This document shows positions 1-9,168 of a stretch of DNA of 64,000 nt, in pieces. The stretch lies in assembly GCF_022807975.1 (NCBI RefSeq), contig NZ_CP094358.1:3844001-3908000 (forward strand), given 5' to 3'. The translations under genes were made by a program, and so were the position numbers. Under the pieces are notes generated by a model. The model saw nothing but the letters and a program-made list of their open reading frames with translations. It did not search any database and was not told where the DNA came from. This DNA is from Abyssalbus ytuae. Lineage in GTDB: Bacteria > Bacteroidota > Bacteroidia > Flavobacteriales > Flavobacteriaceae. The stretch's first letter is position 1, and each line of letters begins with the position of its first letter.

Positions 1-290
1 TTATGATATATGGGAATAAATACCATACAAATAACAACCATTGCAAGGGGGAGTCCGAAGTAAAACTGTACAAAGCCCATACCGTCATGAAAAGCCTGGC
101 CGGGTGTAGACAGAAAGGTAATGGCACTGGCTTGTGTAGCCATAACTGACAATCCTATTGTCCACCACTTGGCTTCATTACCACCCCGTATATATTCTTC
201 AACGTTTTTACTCCCTTTGGTTTTCCAAACGCCGTAAAAAACTATAAATAGAAGAGTTCCGCTAAGTACAATCAAGTCTATTATTCCCAT
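1..290 (-). CDS. Sodium:solute symporter (SSS family), N-terminal part, cut by window edge
   Basis: This leftward frame starts with ATG at 290 and leaves the window at base 1, so only about 96 residues are visible. The N-terminus is a hydrophobic helix (about residues 2-20). It is followed by EEYIRGGNEAKWW, then GLSVMATQASAITFLSTPGQ, which is the conserved early pattern of the sodium/solute symporter family (GG...W...GLS..AT..SA.TF...PG). Members are inner-membrane, Na+-driven importers of sugars, sialic acid, amino acids and similar solutes; the substrate cannot be told from this part. It sits 6 bp after a 33-residue membrane ORF and downstream of a PIG-L deacetylase. The deacetylase product may therefore be its cargo (inference). 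The family call is secure; the specificity is unknown. Confidence 0.85.
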   Translation of the reverse strand, partial: MGIIDLIVLSGTLLFIVFYGVWKTKGSKNVEEYIRGGNEAKWWTIGLSVMATQASAITFLSTPGQAFHDGMGFVQFYFGLPLAMVVICMVFIPIYH

Positions 291-296
291 AATACA

Positions 297-398
297 TTAT
301 CTGTTTCCGGTCATTATCAGATAAAAAATAATGATATAAATAATATTGGCTATAAGTACCAGGGTATACTCTTTTTTCCAAATAAATTTTTCATTCAT
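297..398 (-). CDS. Small 33-residue single-pass membrane protein upstream of symporter
   Basis: A short leftward ORF of 33 residues fills the gap between the PIG-L deacetylase gene (which ends 11 bp upstream) and the SSS symporter (which starts 6 bp downstream). It begins MNEKFIWKKEYTLVLIANII and continues as one hydrophobic helix ending LIMTGNR. That gives a charged, aromatic cytoplasmic head of about 11 residues and one transmembrane span of about 20. The tight spacing on both sides suggests translational coupling. I infer a small accessory subunit or stabiliser of the symporter. It could instead be a chance ORF in a leader, but the gene-like spacing and ideal single-pass topology favour a real gene. 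Confidence 0.6.
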   Translation of the reverse strand: MNEKFIWKKEYTLVLIANIIYIIIFYLIMTGNR

Positions 399-409
399 TA
401 TAAAAAGTA

Positions 410-2944
410 TTAACCTTTAAAGTTTCCGTTTAATTTTATTTCCGATTTTCCTATAGAAAGCATGTTTGCAAATAGTTTAAAGGCTCCAGTTACACCGGGG
501 GGTAGTTGCCTGAAAAAGCTTAACCCTGTATAAATATAATAACCTTTACCGTAGGGAGCTACTAATAAACTGCCATTTTTTGGTTTTTCGCCTTTATCAT
601 GAACGGATAAAAGGGGAGTAAACTCTGTTCCCCACTCATTCGGGAAATATAGTCCTCTTTCCTGAACCCAGCCATCAAAGTCTTTGGAAGAAATTTTATT
701 GGGAAAATTGAAAATAGAATGATTTTTAGCTAAAAATGTTACCTCGGCATTCTCATCGGTCACCCTGTCACGCGACACTTTTAAATTATAGGGTGCCAGG
801 TTTTCAAATTGAAGGCCCTGCCATCCGGCGGTGTTATATTGTACAATTAATGTACCACCGCTTTTTACATATTCCAAAAGGTATTTTTGTTTAAATTTTA
901 ACTCATCTAAAACATTATATGCCCTTATTCCCATTACAATTGCATCATATTTTTCTAAACTTCCTGTTTCTATTTCTTCCGGATTAATTAAGATTACATT
1001 GTAACCTATCTGGCGTAAACTTTCGGGAACTTCATCACCTGCTCCCATTACATAGCCAATATTTTGTCCTGCCTTTTTTATGTTAAGTTTTACCGCTTTG
1101 GTTTTAGCAGGTAACAGTACCGATTGTTTTTTTATATGGTCATAGTTTATTTCTGTTAACTCTTTATCAAATATTTGATTGTTTAAAATAACCTGAGGAT
1201 TTATATAGCCTTCGTTTTCGTGTAAGGGGGGTGTTATTTTAAAGTGAAAAGTTTTTTCTTCATTGTCTTTATTTAACTCGAAATTTAATGATTCAGGACT
1301 CACATTCCACCCGGACGGACATTTAAGGGTAAGGATACCACCTATGTTTTTGGTATGGGATTTTACTTTTACAGCTATGTCTTTTGGATGGTTATTGGAA
1401 AAAATATTTACTTTATTTTCTATCCCGGCAGTAACCTGGGGTAAAATAGTGAAAGGTTCATAAACTTCACCTTTATCGGGTTTTGCATATTTATAGATAA
1501 CCTCTTTAGTGAAAGGAATAGTTATATTGTGAAGTGCAATGTTGAATACTGCAGTGTAGGGGGCAGGGGTTTCCGGTTTACCAATAAGCAATGGGTTATT
1601 AACATTGTACATTCCCAATCCGGGAGGTTGATTTAACCAGTATGGTGAAGAATAGTCTCTATTGTTGTTTACTTTTAATGATAATGCGTATTTATTTTGG
1701 ACGTTGGTATCCAAACTTTCATTGATATCTAAACTATTATCTTCAGGTTTAATTTGTATGTTATTTATTTTGAAAGGAATATTGCTTCGGTTGGTTATTT
1801 CAAAATTTATGTTGAGTGAATCTCCGGGAGAGGCAGTTTGTTTTTGAGTAATTGCTTCTATATACAGGCCACTGCATGCAAGAATGATCTCTTTTATTTC
1901 TTCGGATTTTATTTCTTTCCAATGTCCGTCTTCCAAATTTTGAATAAGTTGATAAGCTTCAACCAAAGAGGAAATATGTGCGGAAGGATTTTTAAAATTA
2001 AAGTTTTTTTCTACCTCAGTAAGGATTTTCCCGATGGCTTTACCTCCTTTTATCCGGGTCCATGTGGTGTTTATACCCTCAAAAACATTAGAAGGATCCT
2101 TAGGAAAATCTCCTTTTAAAAGTTCAAGGTATTCTTCTTCATTCCCCCTGCTGCCCATGGTTCCAAATCCCTGGCATTTATGCTGACTCCGGCTTAGAGC
2201 GGCAATTTCATTATTAGACATTCCTTTTAGTGGATAGTAAGTACCTACATTAAGGCTTATCATTTTGGATTTATCAGCTTTTTCAAAGTTTTCACGGCTA
2301 CCGTAAAACCACCATGAGGTGTTAAAGAATAATCTTTTGGGCTGCCAGGTACTGACATGTGTTAACTGGTTAGTGTACTCGTGAGGATTTCCGGCTAAGT
2401 CAAAAGCTTCTACGCTTAAAATGGCAGACGATGTGTGATGGCCGTGAGTGCCTCCGGATGTCCGGTGGTCAAAGCGGTTAATGATTACATCAGGTTGAAA
2501 TTTTCTTATTGCCCATACAACATCGCCTAATATTTCTTTTTTATTCCATATCTCCAGGGTTTCATCGGGATGTTTGGAATATCCGAAATCAATAGCACGG
2601 GTAAACATTTGTGAGCCGCCGTCTATGTTTCTTGCAGCTAAGAGTTCCTGGGTTCTTAAAACTCCCAGGAGTTCTTTTAATTCGCTTCCTATTAGATTTT
2701 GCCCTCCATCACCCCGGGTTAATGATAAATAGGCGGTTTTAGCTTTAACTTCATTTGACAGGTAAGAAATTATGCGTGTATTTTCATCATCGGGATGGGC
2801 AGCTATATAGAGTGCAGAGCCTAAAAAGTTAAGTTTTTGTACAGCCTGAAAAATATCGGAAGAGGTATATTTTTTTGGAGATTGAGAATAAGGAACAGAA
2901 CAGAAAAATAAAATTATAGAAAAAGAAAGAATAATTTTTCGCAT
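410..2944 (-). CDS. Secreted PIG-L (LmbE-like) family deacetylase, multidomain
   Basis: The 844-residue protein has a Sec signal peptide (residues 1-20, ending VPYSQS). An LmbE/PIG-L fold follows, with the zinc motif AAHPDDENTR near residue 48 and a second metal region THGHHTSS near 165. Family members hydrolyse N-acetyl groups from GlcNAc-type sugars or their conjugates. The middle part (about 360-600) looks like beta-sandwich domains. The C-terminus (about 620-840; GYVMGAGDEV, GIRAYNVLDEL, GGTLIVQYNT, PYGKGYYIYTGL) resembles a glutamine-amidotransferase-like (ThuA-like) fold. Signal peptide and length indicate a periplasmic or outer-membrane enzyme. It is the first gene of an apparent operon with the 33-residue ORF and the SSS symporter, which suggests deacetylation of an external amino sugar followed by uptake. 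The substrate is unknown. Confidence 0.85.
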   Translation of the reverse strand: MRKIILSFSIILFFCSVPYSQSPKKYTSSDIFQAVQKLNFLGSALYIAAHPDDENTRIISYLSNEVKAKTAYLSLTRGDGGQNLIGSELKELLGVLRTQELLAARNIDGGSQMFTRAIDFGYSKHPDETLEIWNKKEILGDVVWAIRKFQPDVIINRFDHRTSGGTHGHHTSSAILSVEAFDLAGNPHEYTNQLTHVSTWQPKRLFFNTSWWFYGSRENFEKADKSKMISLNVGTYYPLKGMSNNEIAALSRSQHKCQGFGTMGSRGNEEEYLELLKGDFPKDPSNVFEGINTTWTRIKGGKAIGKILTEVEKNFNFKNPSAHISSLVEAYQLIQNLEDGHWKEIKSEEIKEIILACSGLYIEAITQKQTASPGDSLNINFEITNRSNIPFKINNIQIKPEDNSLDINESLDTNVQNKYALSLKVNNNRDYSSPYWLNQPPGLGMYNVNNPLLIGKPETPAPYTAVFNIALHNITIPFTKEVIYKYAKPDKGEVYEPFTILPQVTAGIENKVNIFSNNHPKDIAVKVKSHTKNIGGILTLKCPSGWNVSPESLNFELNKDNEEKTFHFKITPPLHENEGYINPQVILNNQIFDKELTEINYDHIKKQSVLLPAKTKAVKLNIKKAGQNIGYVMGAGDEVPESLRQIGYNVILINPEEIETGSLEKYDAIVMGIRAYNVLDELKFKQKYLLEYVKSGGTLIVQYNTAGWQGLQFENLAPYNLKVSRDRVTDENAEVTFLAKNHSIFNFPNKISSKDFDGWVQERGLYFPNEWGTEFTPLLSVHDKGEKPKNGSLLVAPYGKGYYIYTGLSFFRQLPPGVTGAFKLFANMLSIGKSEIKLNGNFKG

Positions 2945-2970
2945 TAGTTAATAATTTAGCTAGTCTATAT

Positions 2971-2978
2971 CAAATATA
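2971..2978 (-). promoter_or_regulatory. Candidate -7 box for PIG-L/symporter operon
   Basis: Read on the minus strand this is TATATTTG, a perfect match to the Bacteroidota -7 consensus TAnnTTTG, 26 bp before the PIG-L start codon. No clear TTG -33 element is seen 19-23 bp further upstream. Just upstream is the palindrome CCCTGCAGGG (2990-2999), in the gap after the MscS gene. Confidence 0.45.
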
Positions 2979-3020
2979 ATAAGAATACCCCCTGCAGGGC
3001 AGGTTTTAGGGTTTCTTTAA

Positions 3021-3554
3021 CTATACGCTCCCCGAACCGTCATCATTAATTTCATCCTTGAGAACCATAACGGGTTTTTGTAAAAACAGGCTGTTTGGGT
3101 AGGTCACTAATTCTCCGTCTAATGTTCTCAGATTTACATTAAACGCTTTAATGTCTTCAATAACAGCCTCAAGAGGAAAGTCTTTGTCCTGAATTTTTAT
3201 TTTGTCCCCAATTTTAAATGGAAAAGAGAAGAATAAAATAATTCCGGAAGTAACATTGCTTATTATTGACCATTGAGCAAATAGTGCCACACCAATAACT
3301 GCAAATACTGAAGAAAAGAAGACTCCTAATTGCCTGAAATCAATACTCCATATAAAACTTATAACTATTACCAGTAAAAAGAAAATGGATATGTTAGTAT
3401 ACCTTAAAATCAGTTTTGTCCTTGCATGGTTATAATCATTTAATTTACCAATCCTTTTAATTGCTTTTCGTGTTATAAAGGCAAGAATAACAAGAATCGT
3501 CAGAGATACTATGCTATAGAAAATCTCTTCATTAAGGGTGAAGAATTCTTTCAT
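3021..3554 (-). CDS. Short MscS-family mechanosensitive ion channel
   Basis: The 177-residue protein has three hydrophobic segments (about 12-28, 50-70 and 75-108). The third contains the glycine/alanine-rich pore-helix type sequence (SVFAVIGVALFAQWSIISNV). It is followed by the beta-domain signature (PFKIGDKIKI, VEDI-like VIEDIKAFNVNLRTLDG, YPNSLF). This is the core of a small-conductance mechanosensitive channel, which opens under membrane tension to release solutes during hypo-osmotic shock. At 177 residues it is much shorter than E. coli MscS (286). It lacks the large C-terminal alpha/beta cage, ending shortly after the beta domain in an acidic tail. Minimal versions like this are common in Bacteroidota. 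It lies 43 bp downstream of maf and may be co-transcribed. Confidence 0.85.
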   Translation of the reverse strand: MKEFFTLNEEIFYSIVSLTILVILAFITRKAIKRIGKLNDYNHARTKLILRYTNISIFFLLVIVISFIWSIDFRQLGVFFSSVFAVIGVALFAQWSIISNVTSGIILFFSFPFKIGDKIKIQDKDFPLEAVIEDIKAFNVNLRTLDGELVTYPNSLFLQKPVMVLKDEINDDGSGSV

Positions 3555-3597
3555 TTTAGAAAATTAAATGATAGTATAAATATAAATCAGTTTTATT

Positions 3598-4185
3598 TTA
3601 TTCAATAATAGTAAGAAGTGTTTTATAAACCAGATGGGTGGGTAACCCCATAACATTGAAATGAGAACCTTCAATTTTTTCTACACCTATGTAACCTATC
3701 CATTCCTGTATGCCGTATGAACCTGCTTTATCAAGAGGATGAAAATTTTTGATATAATATTGTATTTCATCATCCGTAAGATGATTAAAATAAACTTTTG
3801 TGATAGAACTAACTGTTTTCTGAATTTTAGTGGTGGTAAAACAAACCGATGTAATGACTTCATGACAGGTATCGGAGAGGGATTTTATCATTTTAAATGC
3901 ATCTTCTTCATTAACAGGTTTACCCAAAGCCTTATTGTTATGCCATACAATAGTATCGGAAGTTATTAAAATATCGTTGTCATGTAATTCATTTTTAAAT
4001 GGCAAGGCTTTTACCTGGGCCAGGTAATCTGATATTTCAGTGCCAACTAAATCCTCAGGGTAAGTTTCCTCTACAGCTGATAGTTTTACTTCGAAATTTA
4101 TTCCCAGATCTTTCAAAAACTGTTGTCTCCTGGGAGATCCGGAAGCAAGAATAATGTGATATTTATTTAGTTTATTATTTATCAT
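3598..4185 (-). CDS. maf: Maf-type nucleotide pyrophosphatase
   Basis: The 195-residue cytoplasmic enzyme has the complete Maf pattern: the N-terminal substrate loop ILASGSPRRQQFL (about 13-25), a conserved Glu/Thr pair in SAVEETYPE, SDTIVWHNNKALGKP (about 76-90), the basic/aromatic region VYFNHL, and AGSYGIQEW near 157. Maf proteins hydrolyse nucleoside triphosphates (dTTP, UTP or modified pyrimidine nucleotides) to monophosphates plus pyrophosphate, as house-cleaning enzymes. The length is normal. It begins 2 bp after the KdsC-like gene and is tightly grouped with it and the DUF2520 gene, an arrangement I recall as frequent in Flavobacteriia. Confidence 0.93.
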   Translation of the reverse strand: MINNKLNKYHIILASGSPRRQQFLKDLGINFEVKLSAVEETYPEDLVGTEISDYLAQVKALPFKNELHDNDILITSDTIVWHNNKALGKPVNEEDAFKMIKSLSDTCHEVITSVCFTTTKIQKTVSSITKVYFNHLTDDEIQYYIKNFHPLDKAGSYGIQEWIGYIGVEKIEGSHFNVMGLPTHLVYKTLLTIIE

Positions 4186-4187
4186 AA

Positions 4188-4718
4188 TTAATCGTATTTA
4201 GCATCGTAATTACCATTCCATTTTCCCTGTACTTTAAGCACTTGTTCTATTACATCCCGCACACAACCTTTACCACCATTTTTATGAGATATATATTTAC
4301 ATACATGTTTAATCTCAATAACTGCATCGTTGGGACAACAGGGTAAACCTACCATTTTCATTCCATTTATATCCGGAATATCGTCGCCCATATATAACAC
4401 ATTTTCGGGTTTTATATTATAAATGTCAAAATACTCATCCAGTTGTTCTACTTTGTCGCTACATCCCAGGTAAATATCCGTTACTCCCAGACCTTTGAGG
4501 CGGTGTCTTACGCCTTCATTACTCCCCCCGGATATAATGCAAATATTATAACCTGCATCAATGGCTGTTTTAATAGCATATCCGTCTTTTATATTCATAT
4601 TGCGGTACATTTGGCCGTCTGTAGTGATAAGTACAGTGCCATCAGTTAATACTCCGTCAACATCAAATACAAAAGTAGTTATATGTTCGAGATATTCTTT
4701 ATAGCTCTTTTCTTCCAT
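4188..4718 (-). CDS. KdsC-like HAD phosphatase (3-deoxy-manno-octulosonate-8-P phosphatase)
   Basis: The 176-residue protein has the HAD-superfamily motifs of the KdsC subgroup: the nucleophile loop FVFDVDGVLTDG (about 17-28), motif II in CIISGGSNEGV (about 57-67), and motif IV in LYMGDDIPDINGM (about 108-120). There is no large cap, as expected for the tetrameric C0 class. The expected reaction is removal of phosphate from KDO-8-phosphate for lipopolysaccharide core synthesis; related members act on other keto-sugar phosphates. It overlaps the end of the DUF2520 gene by 20 bp and is followed 2 bp later by maf, so the three are almost certainly translated from one message. Confidence 0.88.
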   Translation of the reverse strand: MEEKSYKEYLEHITTFVFDVDGVLTDGTVLITTDGQMYRNMNIKDGYAIKTAIDAGYNICIISGGSNEGVRHRLKGLGVTDIYLGCSDKVEQLDEYFDIYNIKPENVLYMGDDIPDINGMKMVGLPCCPNDAVIEIKHVCKYISHKNGGKGCVRDVIEQVLKVQGKWNGNYDAKYD

Positions 4719-5460
4719 AAGTTTTTTGTATAGATTTTGTTAAGATTTTATATATCTTTTTTTGATTTTTATTTTTTAATTGGGACAAATGTCTTTTAAT
4801 AGTTTGTTTGTCATTTCGTCTGGCAGGGCCGGTTTGGGCTTCTTCAGGAGCTAAATTAGTAATCTTTTTGGCAGTTTCTTTAATAATGGAATCTAGTATA
4901 CGGAATGGAATTTTATTCTCACTGCATATATCATTGCCTATTTTATACATATGGTTTACAAAATTATTTACAAAAACCGCTGCCAGGTGTAACGACTTTC
5001 GTTGGTCGGAATTTATTTCATATACATTTTCAGAGATACTTCCTGCCAATTGTTTAAGTAGCTTCAGGTCTTCTTCATTTTGTGCTTCAACACAAACAGG
5101 GACAGTTAAAAAGTTTACCTCTTTATTTTTTGAAAAGCTTTGTAAAGGATAAAAAACGCCTTTGCGATTTTTATTGTTGAGTTTTTCTACGGATAAACTT
5201 CCCGAAGTATGTACTACAAGTTTATTTTGAAACTTTAACTGGCCGGATAGATTACTAATAGCATCATCACTCACACAAATAATATATACATCGGCATTCT
5301 CTATGAGTTCTAAATTGTCAGTTCTATGAACATCAAAATTTGAGAGTGAAGCAATTTTCCTGGCATACATTTGTACTACGTCCACATTACTACTTTTCTT
5401 GAACGAGCGAAAAAGATGAGTGGCCAGATTACCACTACCAAACAAAACTACTTTAATCAT
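4699..5460 (-). CDS. Rossmann-fold DUF2520-type oxidoreductase-like protein
   Basis: The 253-residue protein starts with a dinucleotide-binding loop (VVLFGSGNLATHLF, about 4-17). A short Rossmann domain follows with YIICVSDDAI near 60 and VHTSGSLSVE near 84. An all-helical C-terminal half begins around 150 (HLAAVFVNNFVNHMY), which matches the DUF2520 family. The fold resembles NADP-dependent beta-hydroxyacid or pyrroline-carboxylate reductases, but the reaction is not established. It heads the leftward kdsC-like/maf operon, and the divergent ccsBA gene starts 140 bp away. I cannot name a substrate. Confidence 0.82.
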   Translation of the reverse strand: MIKVVLFGSGNLATHLFRSFKKSSNVDVVQMYARKIASLSNFDVHRTDNLELIENADVYIICVSDDAISNLSGQLKFQNKLVVHTSGSLSVEKLNNKNRKGVFYPLQSFSKNKEVNFLTVPVCVEAQNEEDLKLLKQLAGSISENVYEINSDQRKSLHLAAVFVNNFVNHMYKIGNDICSENKIPFRILDSIIKETAKKITNLAPEEAQTGPARRNDKQTIKRHLSQLKNKNQKKIYKILTKSIQKTYGRKEL

Positions 5461-5553
5461 AGTGCTAAATTAAGTAAAATGCTTTTCAGAAATAATTAAC
5501 ATATTACTTTTATTTTTAAAGCCTTTAAGATTAGTAAAATGATAAAAACAACC

Positions 5554-5561
5554 TATTTTTG
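5554..5561 (+). promoter_or_regulatory. Candidate -7 box for ccsBA
   Basis: TATTTTTG matches the Bacteroidota -7 consensus TAnnTTTG and lies 39 bp before the ccsBA start. TTA at 5531-5533 stands at -33 spacing (20 bp) in place of the usual TTG, so only the -7 element is convincing. Confidence 0.4.
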
Positions 5562-5600
5562 CACACAAATTGCTATTGATATAGTTTAGTTTATCTGAAA

Positions 5601-8600
5601 ATGACAGAATCCTTTAAGAAAATTTTCTTTTCTACCCGATTAACAGCTGTTTTGTTTATTGTTTTTGCCATAGCTATGGCTTTTGGTACTTTTATTGAAA
5701 ACTGGTATAGTACTGCTACTGCCCGTATATGGATATACAATACGGCATGGTTTGAAGCTATCATTGTTTTTTTCGTAATTAATTTTATAGGAAATATTTA
5801 CCGTTATAATCTTCTGAAAAAAGAGAAGTGGGCTATTTTACTTTTGCACCTTTCCTTTATTTTAATTATTACCGGTGCTTTTATTACCAGGTACATCAGT
5901 TATGAAGGCATGATGCCGATAAGAGAAGGGGAAACAGAAAACACCTTTTTTTCCGATAATACTTTTTTAACAGTATATATAGACGGAGAAATTGACGGGG
6001 AAGTTAAACGCAAGCTGCTTCAGGATAAAATACTGGTAACCGAACAAGCTATAAAATCTACGTTACCATGGAAATCGGATTTTAACGGTAAACCTGTTAA
6101 AATTGAACATGTGGGTTTTATTGAAGGGGCGGAAGAAGGTTTAATTGAAGATGAAAACGGAGAGGAATATCTTAAAATTGTAGAAGCAGGAGGAGGCGAG
6201 AGACACGACCATTATTTAAAAAGCGGTGATATTTCCAGTATACACAATATACTCTTTGCACTTAATAAACACACACCGGGAGCTATTAATATAACAACTA
6301 CCGATTCTGTTTATACCATCCAATCGCCTTTTGAAGGAAAGTTTATGCGAATGGCAGACCAGTATGAAGGCGAATTGATTAAGGACAGCATTCAACCTTT
6401 AATGCTACGTTCGTTGTACAGTACAGCAGGTATGCAGTTTGTTTTTCCTGAAGATATAGTTAAGGGAAAATACGGAGTGGTTAAAACAAACAGCAAAGGT
6501 AAGAGTGCCCAGGATGCTTTGATATTAAAAATTTCGGCTAATGGTGAAGAACGGGAAGTAAAGGTATTGGGAAGTAAAGGAACCATTAATCCGCCAAAGC
6601 AAATAACGATTGGGGAATTAGATTTTAATATAAATTATGGCTCTCTTAGTTACCAACTTCCTTTTAGCATAAAACTGAATGATTTTATTGCAGAGAAATA
6701 TCCGGGAACCGAAAAAGGATATTCCTCTTATAAGAGTAAAATAACGGTAATGGATGAAAGACCGTTTGACTATGATATATTTATGAATCATATTCTGGAC
6801 CATAAGGGGTACAGATTTTTTCAGGCATCCTTTCATCCGGATGAAAAAGGTACAATCCTTTCCGTTAATCATGATTTTTGGGGCACATGGATGACATATC
6901 TTGGCTATTTTTTACTTTATGCAGGCCTTATGGGGATTATGTTTTTTGGAGATACCCGATTTAAAAAACTGGGTGTAATGTTGAAAAAAGTGAGAGATCA
7001 GAAAACTAAACTCGCATCGTTAATTTTATTATTGCTGAGCTTTAGTTCTTTTTCACAGCATTCCCATTCTTCGCAGGGAGATACTCATCAAATGCAAATT
7101 GAAGCTCCTTCGGAAAGTTATATAGATTCTGTTTTACAACAAACTCTTGTTCCCTCAGATCATGCCGAAAAGTTCGGAAAACTCGTTTTGCAGGATAACG
7201 GACGCATGAAACCGGTAAATACTTTTGCTTCGGAATTGTTGCGAAAAATGAGTAAAAAAGACACCTATAAAAACATGGATGCTAACCAGTTTTTGTTGTC
7301 TGTAATTCAAAATCCCGGTATTTGGTATTATGTAAACTTTATGTATTTAAAGAAAGGGAATGACAGCATAAGAAAAATTATAGGTGTAGAGAGTAATTCA
7401 AAATATGTAAGGGTTATAGATTTTTTAGATGAAAGGCTCAACAATAAATTAGAACCCTATCTTGATGAGGCCTATGCAACAAACACCCCTAACCAATTTC
7501 AGAAAGATTTTAAAAATTCATATGAGCGTTTATGGTTGTTCAACAGTGCACAATCGGGAGAAATGTTAAAAATATATCCTTTACCGGAGGATGAAAATAA
7601 TAAATGGATATCATCGGTGGATTTGTTAAACGGAACAGCCAAGGTAAAAGATTCATTATACGCTAATTTTATTAGAAATTCCATTCCCTATTACCTGATG
7701 ACTTTGCGTGAAGCCAAAGTAACCGGAAATTATGATAAAGCCGATAAAATACTGGAAGCATTTAAAAAGAATCAGGCTAATTACGGAGGAAGTGTACTTC
7801 CTTCTGATAAAAAAATAGATGCGGAGGTTTTTTACAACAAATACGATATTTTTAAAAAGCTGTTTAGCTGGTATATGTATGCCGGAACTTTAATGTTTAT
7901 ACTTTTAATTGTGCAAATTTTTAATGGTAAAAAATGGATAGACATTTCGGTTAAAGTTTTAAAATTTATCATTATTGGTTTGTTTATACTTCACACAGCA
8001 GGGTTAATCGTAAGATGGTATGTTAGTGGTCACGCTCCATGGAGTGATGCCTATGAGAGTATGATTTATGTAGCATGGGCTACCATGGGTATGGGATTAT
8101 TATTTGCAAAAAAATCAGACCTTACCATAGCTTCTACAGCTTTTGTTGTCTCAATGATTTTAATGATTGCTCATTGGCAATGGATGGATCCTGCAATAGC
8201 TAACCTTCAGCCGGTATTAAACAGTTATTGGTTAATGATTCATGTTTCAATTATAGTTGGTAGCTACGGTCCGTTTACCTTAGGAATGATTTTGGGAGTG
8301 GTAGCTTTATTACTTATGATTTTAACCAATAAGGAGAATAAGGCCAAAATGAAACTGAATATAGAAGAAATTACCATAATAAATGAATTAGCCCTTACCG
8401 TAGGTTTAATAATGTTAACAATAGGAAACTTCCTGGGAGGGCAATGGGCCAATGAAAGCTGGGGACGTTACTGGGGTTGGGACCCTAAAGAAACATGGGC
8501 ACTTATAAGTATTATGGTTTATGCATTTGTTGTACATATGAGGTTAGTTCCCGGGCTGAGAGGAAAATGGATGTTTAACTTTTTTTCTATTATTGCCTAT

Positions 8601-8774
8601 GCCTCTATAATGATGACATATTTTGGCGTAAATTTTTATTTAACAGGATTACATAGTTATGCCAGTGGCGATAAAATAATTACCCCTGCTTTTGTGTGGT
8701 ATACAGTATTGGGGGTTCTTCTTTTGGGAGGTATAAGTTACTGGCGTTATAAGCTTAATTTTAAAAAGACTTAA
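5601..8774 (+). CDS. ccsBA: Fused cytochrome c biogenesis protein (ResB-CcsA, system II)
   Basis: The 1,057-residue inner-membrane protein combines the two system II haem-lyase subunits. Residues 1 to about 460 are ResB/CcsB-like, with early membrane spans (about 13-30, 48-65 and 77-98), a large periplasmic domain and a further span near 430-450. A histidine-rich, signal-like stretch (about 475-500) and a second periplasmic region follow. The last 310 residues form CcsA: several spans and the haem-handling WWD motif WGWDPKETW at 958-966, with a conserved His in GLHSYASG at about 1018. The complex exports haem and attaches it to CxxCH motifs. Plausible clients in this window are the DUF3365 cytochrome and the two di-haem peroxidases. 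Fused CcsBA is known from Bacteroidota and epsilonproteobacteria. Confidence 0.92.
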   Translation: MTESFKKIFFSTRLTAVLFIVFAIAMAFGTFIENWYSTATARIWIYNTAWFEAIIVFFVINFIGNIYRYNLLKKEKWAILLLHLSFILIITGAFITRYISYEGMMPIREGETENTFFSDNTFLTVYIDGEIDGEVKRKLLQDKILVTEQAIKSTLPWKSDFNGKPVKIEHVGFIEGAEEGLIEDENGEEYLKIVEAGGGERHDHYLKSGDISSIHNILFALNKHTPGAINITTTDSVYTIQSPFEGKFMRMADQYEGELIKDSIQPLMLRSLYSTAGMQFVFPEDIVKGKYGVVKTNSKGKSAQDALILKISANGEEREVKVLGSKGTINPPKQITIGELDFNINYGSLSYQLPFSIKLNDFIAEKYPGTEKGYSSYKSKITVMDERPFDYDIFMNHILDHKGYRFFQASFHPDEKGTILSVNHDFWGTWMTYLGYFLLYAGLMGIMFFGDTRFKKLGVMLKKVRDQKTKLASLILLLLSFSSFSQHSHSSQGDTHQMQIEAPSESYIDSVLQQTLVPSDHAEKFGKLVLQDNGRMKPVNTFASELLRKMSKKDTYKNMDANQFLLSVIQNPGIWYYVNFMYLKKGNDSIRKIIGVESNSKYVRVIDFLDERLNNKLEPYLDEAYATNTPNQFQKDFKNSYERLWLFNSAQSGEMLKIYPLPEDENNKWISSVDLLNGTAKVKDSLYANFIRNSIPYYLMTLREAKVTGNYDKADKILEAFKKNQANYGGSVLPSDKKIDAEVFYNKYDIFKKLFSWYMYAGTLMFILLIVQIFNGKKWIDISVKVLKFIIIGLFILHTAGLIVRWYVSGHAPWSDAYESMIYVAWATMGMGLLFAKKSDLTIASTAFVVSMILMIAHWQWMDPAIANLQPVLNSYWLMIHVSIIVGSYGPFTLGMILGVVALLLMILTNKENKAKMKLNIEEITIINELALTVGLIMLTIGNFLGGQWANESWGRYWGWDPKETWALISIMVYAFVVHMRLVPGLRGKWMFNFFSIIAYASIMMTYFGVNFYLTGLHSYASGDKIITPAFVWYTVLGVLLLGGISYWRYKLNFKKT

Positions 8775-8787
8775 ATAAAATATTAAT

Positions 8788-9168
8788 TCAATCCGGTTTT
8801 TTATTTAAAGTTTGATTCTCCATCATATCCCGGATGAGGTTTCGCCTTTTATCTGCAATTTTTGTGTGTTTTTCCGTGTCTTTATCATTGCTATTGTTTG
8901 CAAGTCCTAATATGTTTCGCTGGGATATTGCTTCACTAATTGTTAAAACAGGCTTGCCTTTTCCTTCTTTTAAGAAAAGAAAATTAAGCTGAGGATATTT
9001 ATGGATAAAAAACAGAATAAATTCATCGTCCATTGTTTCTTTTCCTTTGAGGATATTATATATTTTGGAAGGATATTTATAATCAAGAAAAAGAGTGAGT
9101 CTGTACGGATCTATATCCAATTTTTCAAGCACAATCTTAAGCCTTTCGGAATCAGTATTAGGGTACAT
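8788..9168 (-). CDS. Small helix-turn-helix (XRE-like) protein
   Basis: The 126-residue protein has an N-terminal region (about 8-65) that looks like a Cro/CI-type HTH: DPYRLTLFLDYKYPSKIYNILKG, continuing to FFIHKYPQLNFLFLKEGKG. The last part matches the YP.iN..WLL.GeG ending of many Bacteroidota XRE proteins. The remaining 55 residues are charged and probably disordered. It is convergent with ccsBA (13 bp between ends) and divergent from the MATE gene. It could regulate that gene, though nothing in the sequence proves it. The HTH call rests on pattern similarity only. Confidence 0.6.
   Translation of the reverse strand: MYPNTDSERLKIVLEKLDIDPYRLTLFLDYKYPSKIYNILKGKETMDDEFILFFIHKYPQLNFLFLKEGKGKPVLTISEAISQRNILGLANNSNDKDTEKHTKIADKRRNLIRDMMENQTLNKKPD

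Noticed and set aside
410-2944. Bacillithiol or mycothiol-type deacetylase
   Set aside because: It is 844 residues, secreted and multidomain, whereas bshB-type enzymes are about 240-residue cytosolic proteins; the real bshB1 is at 11.6 kb.
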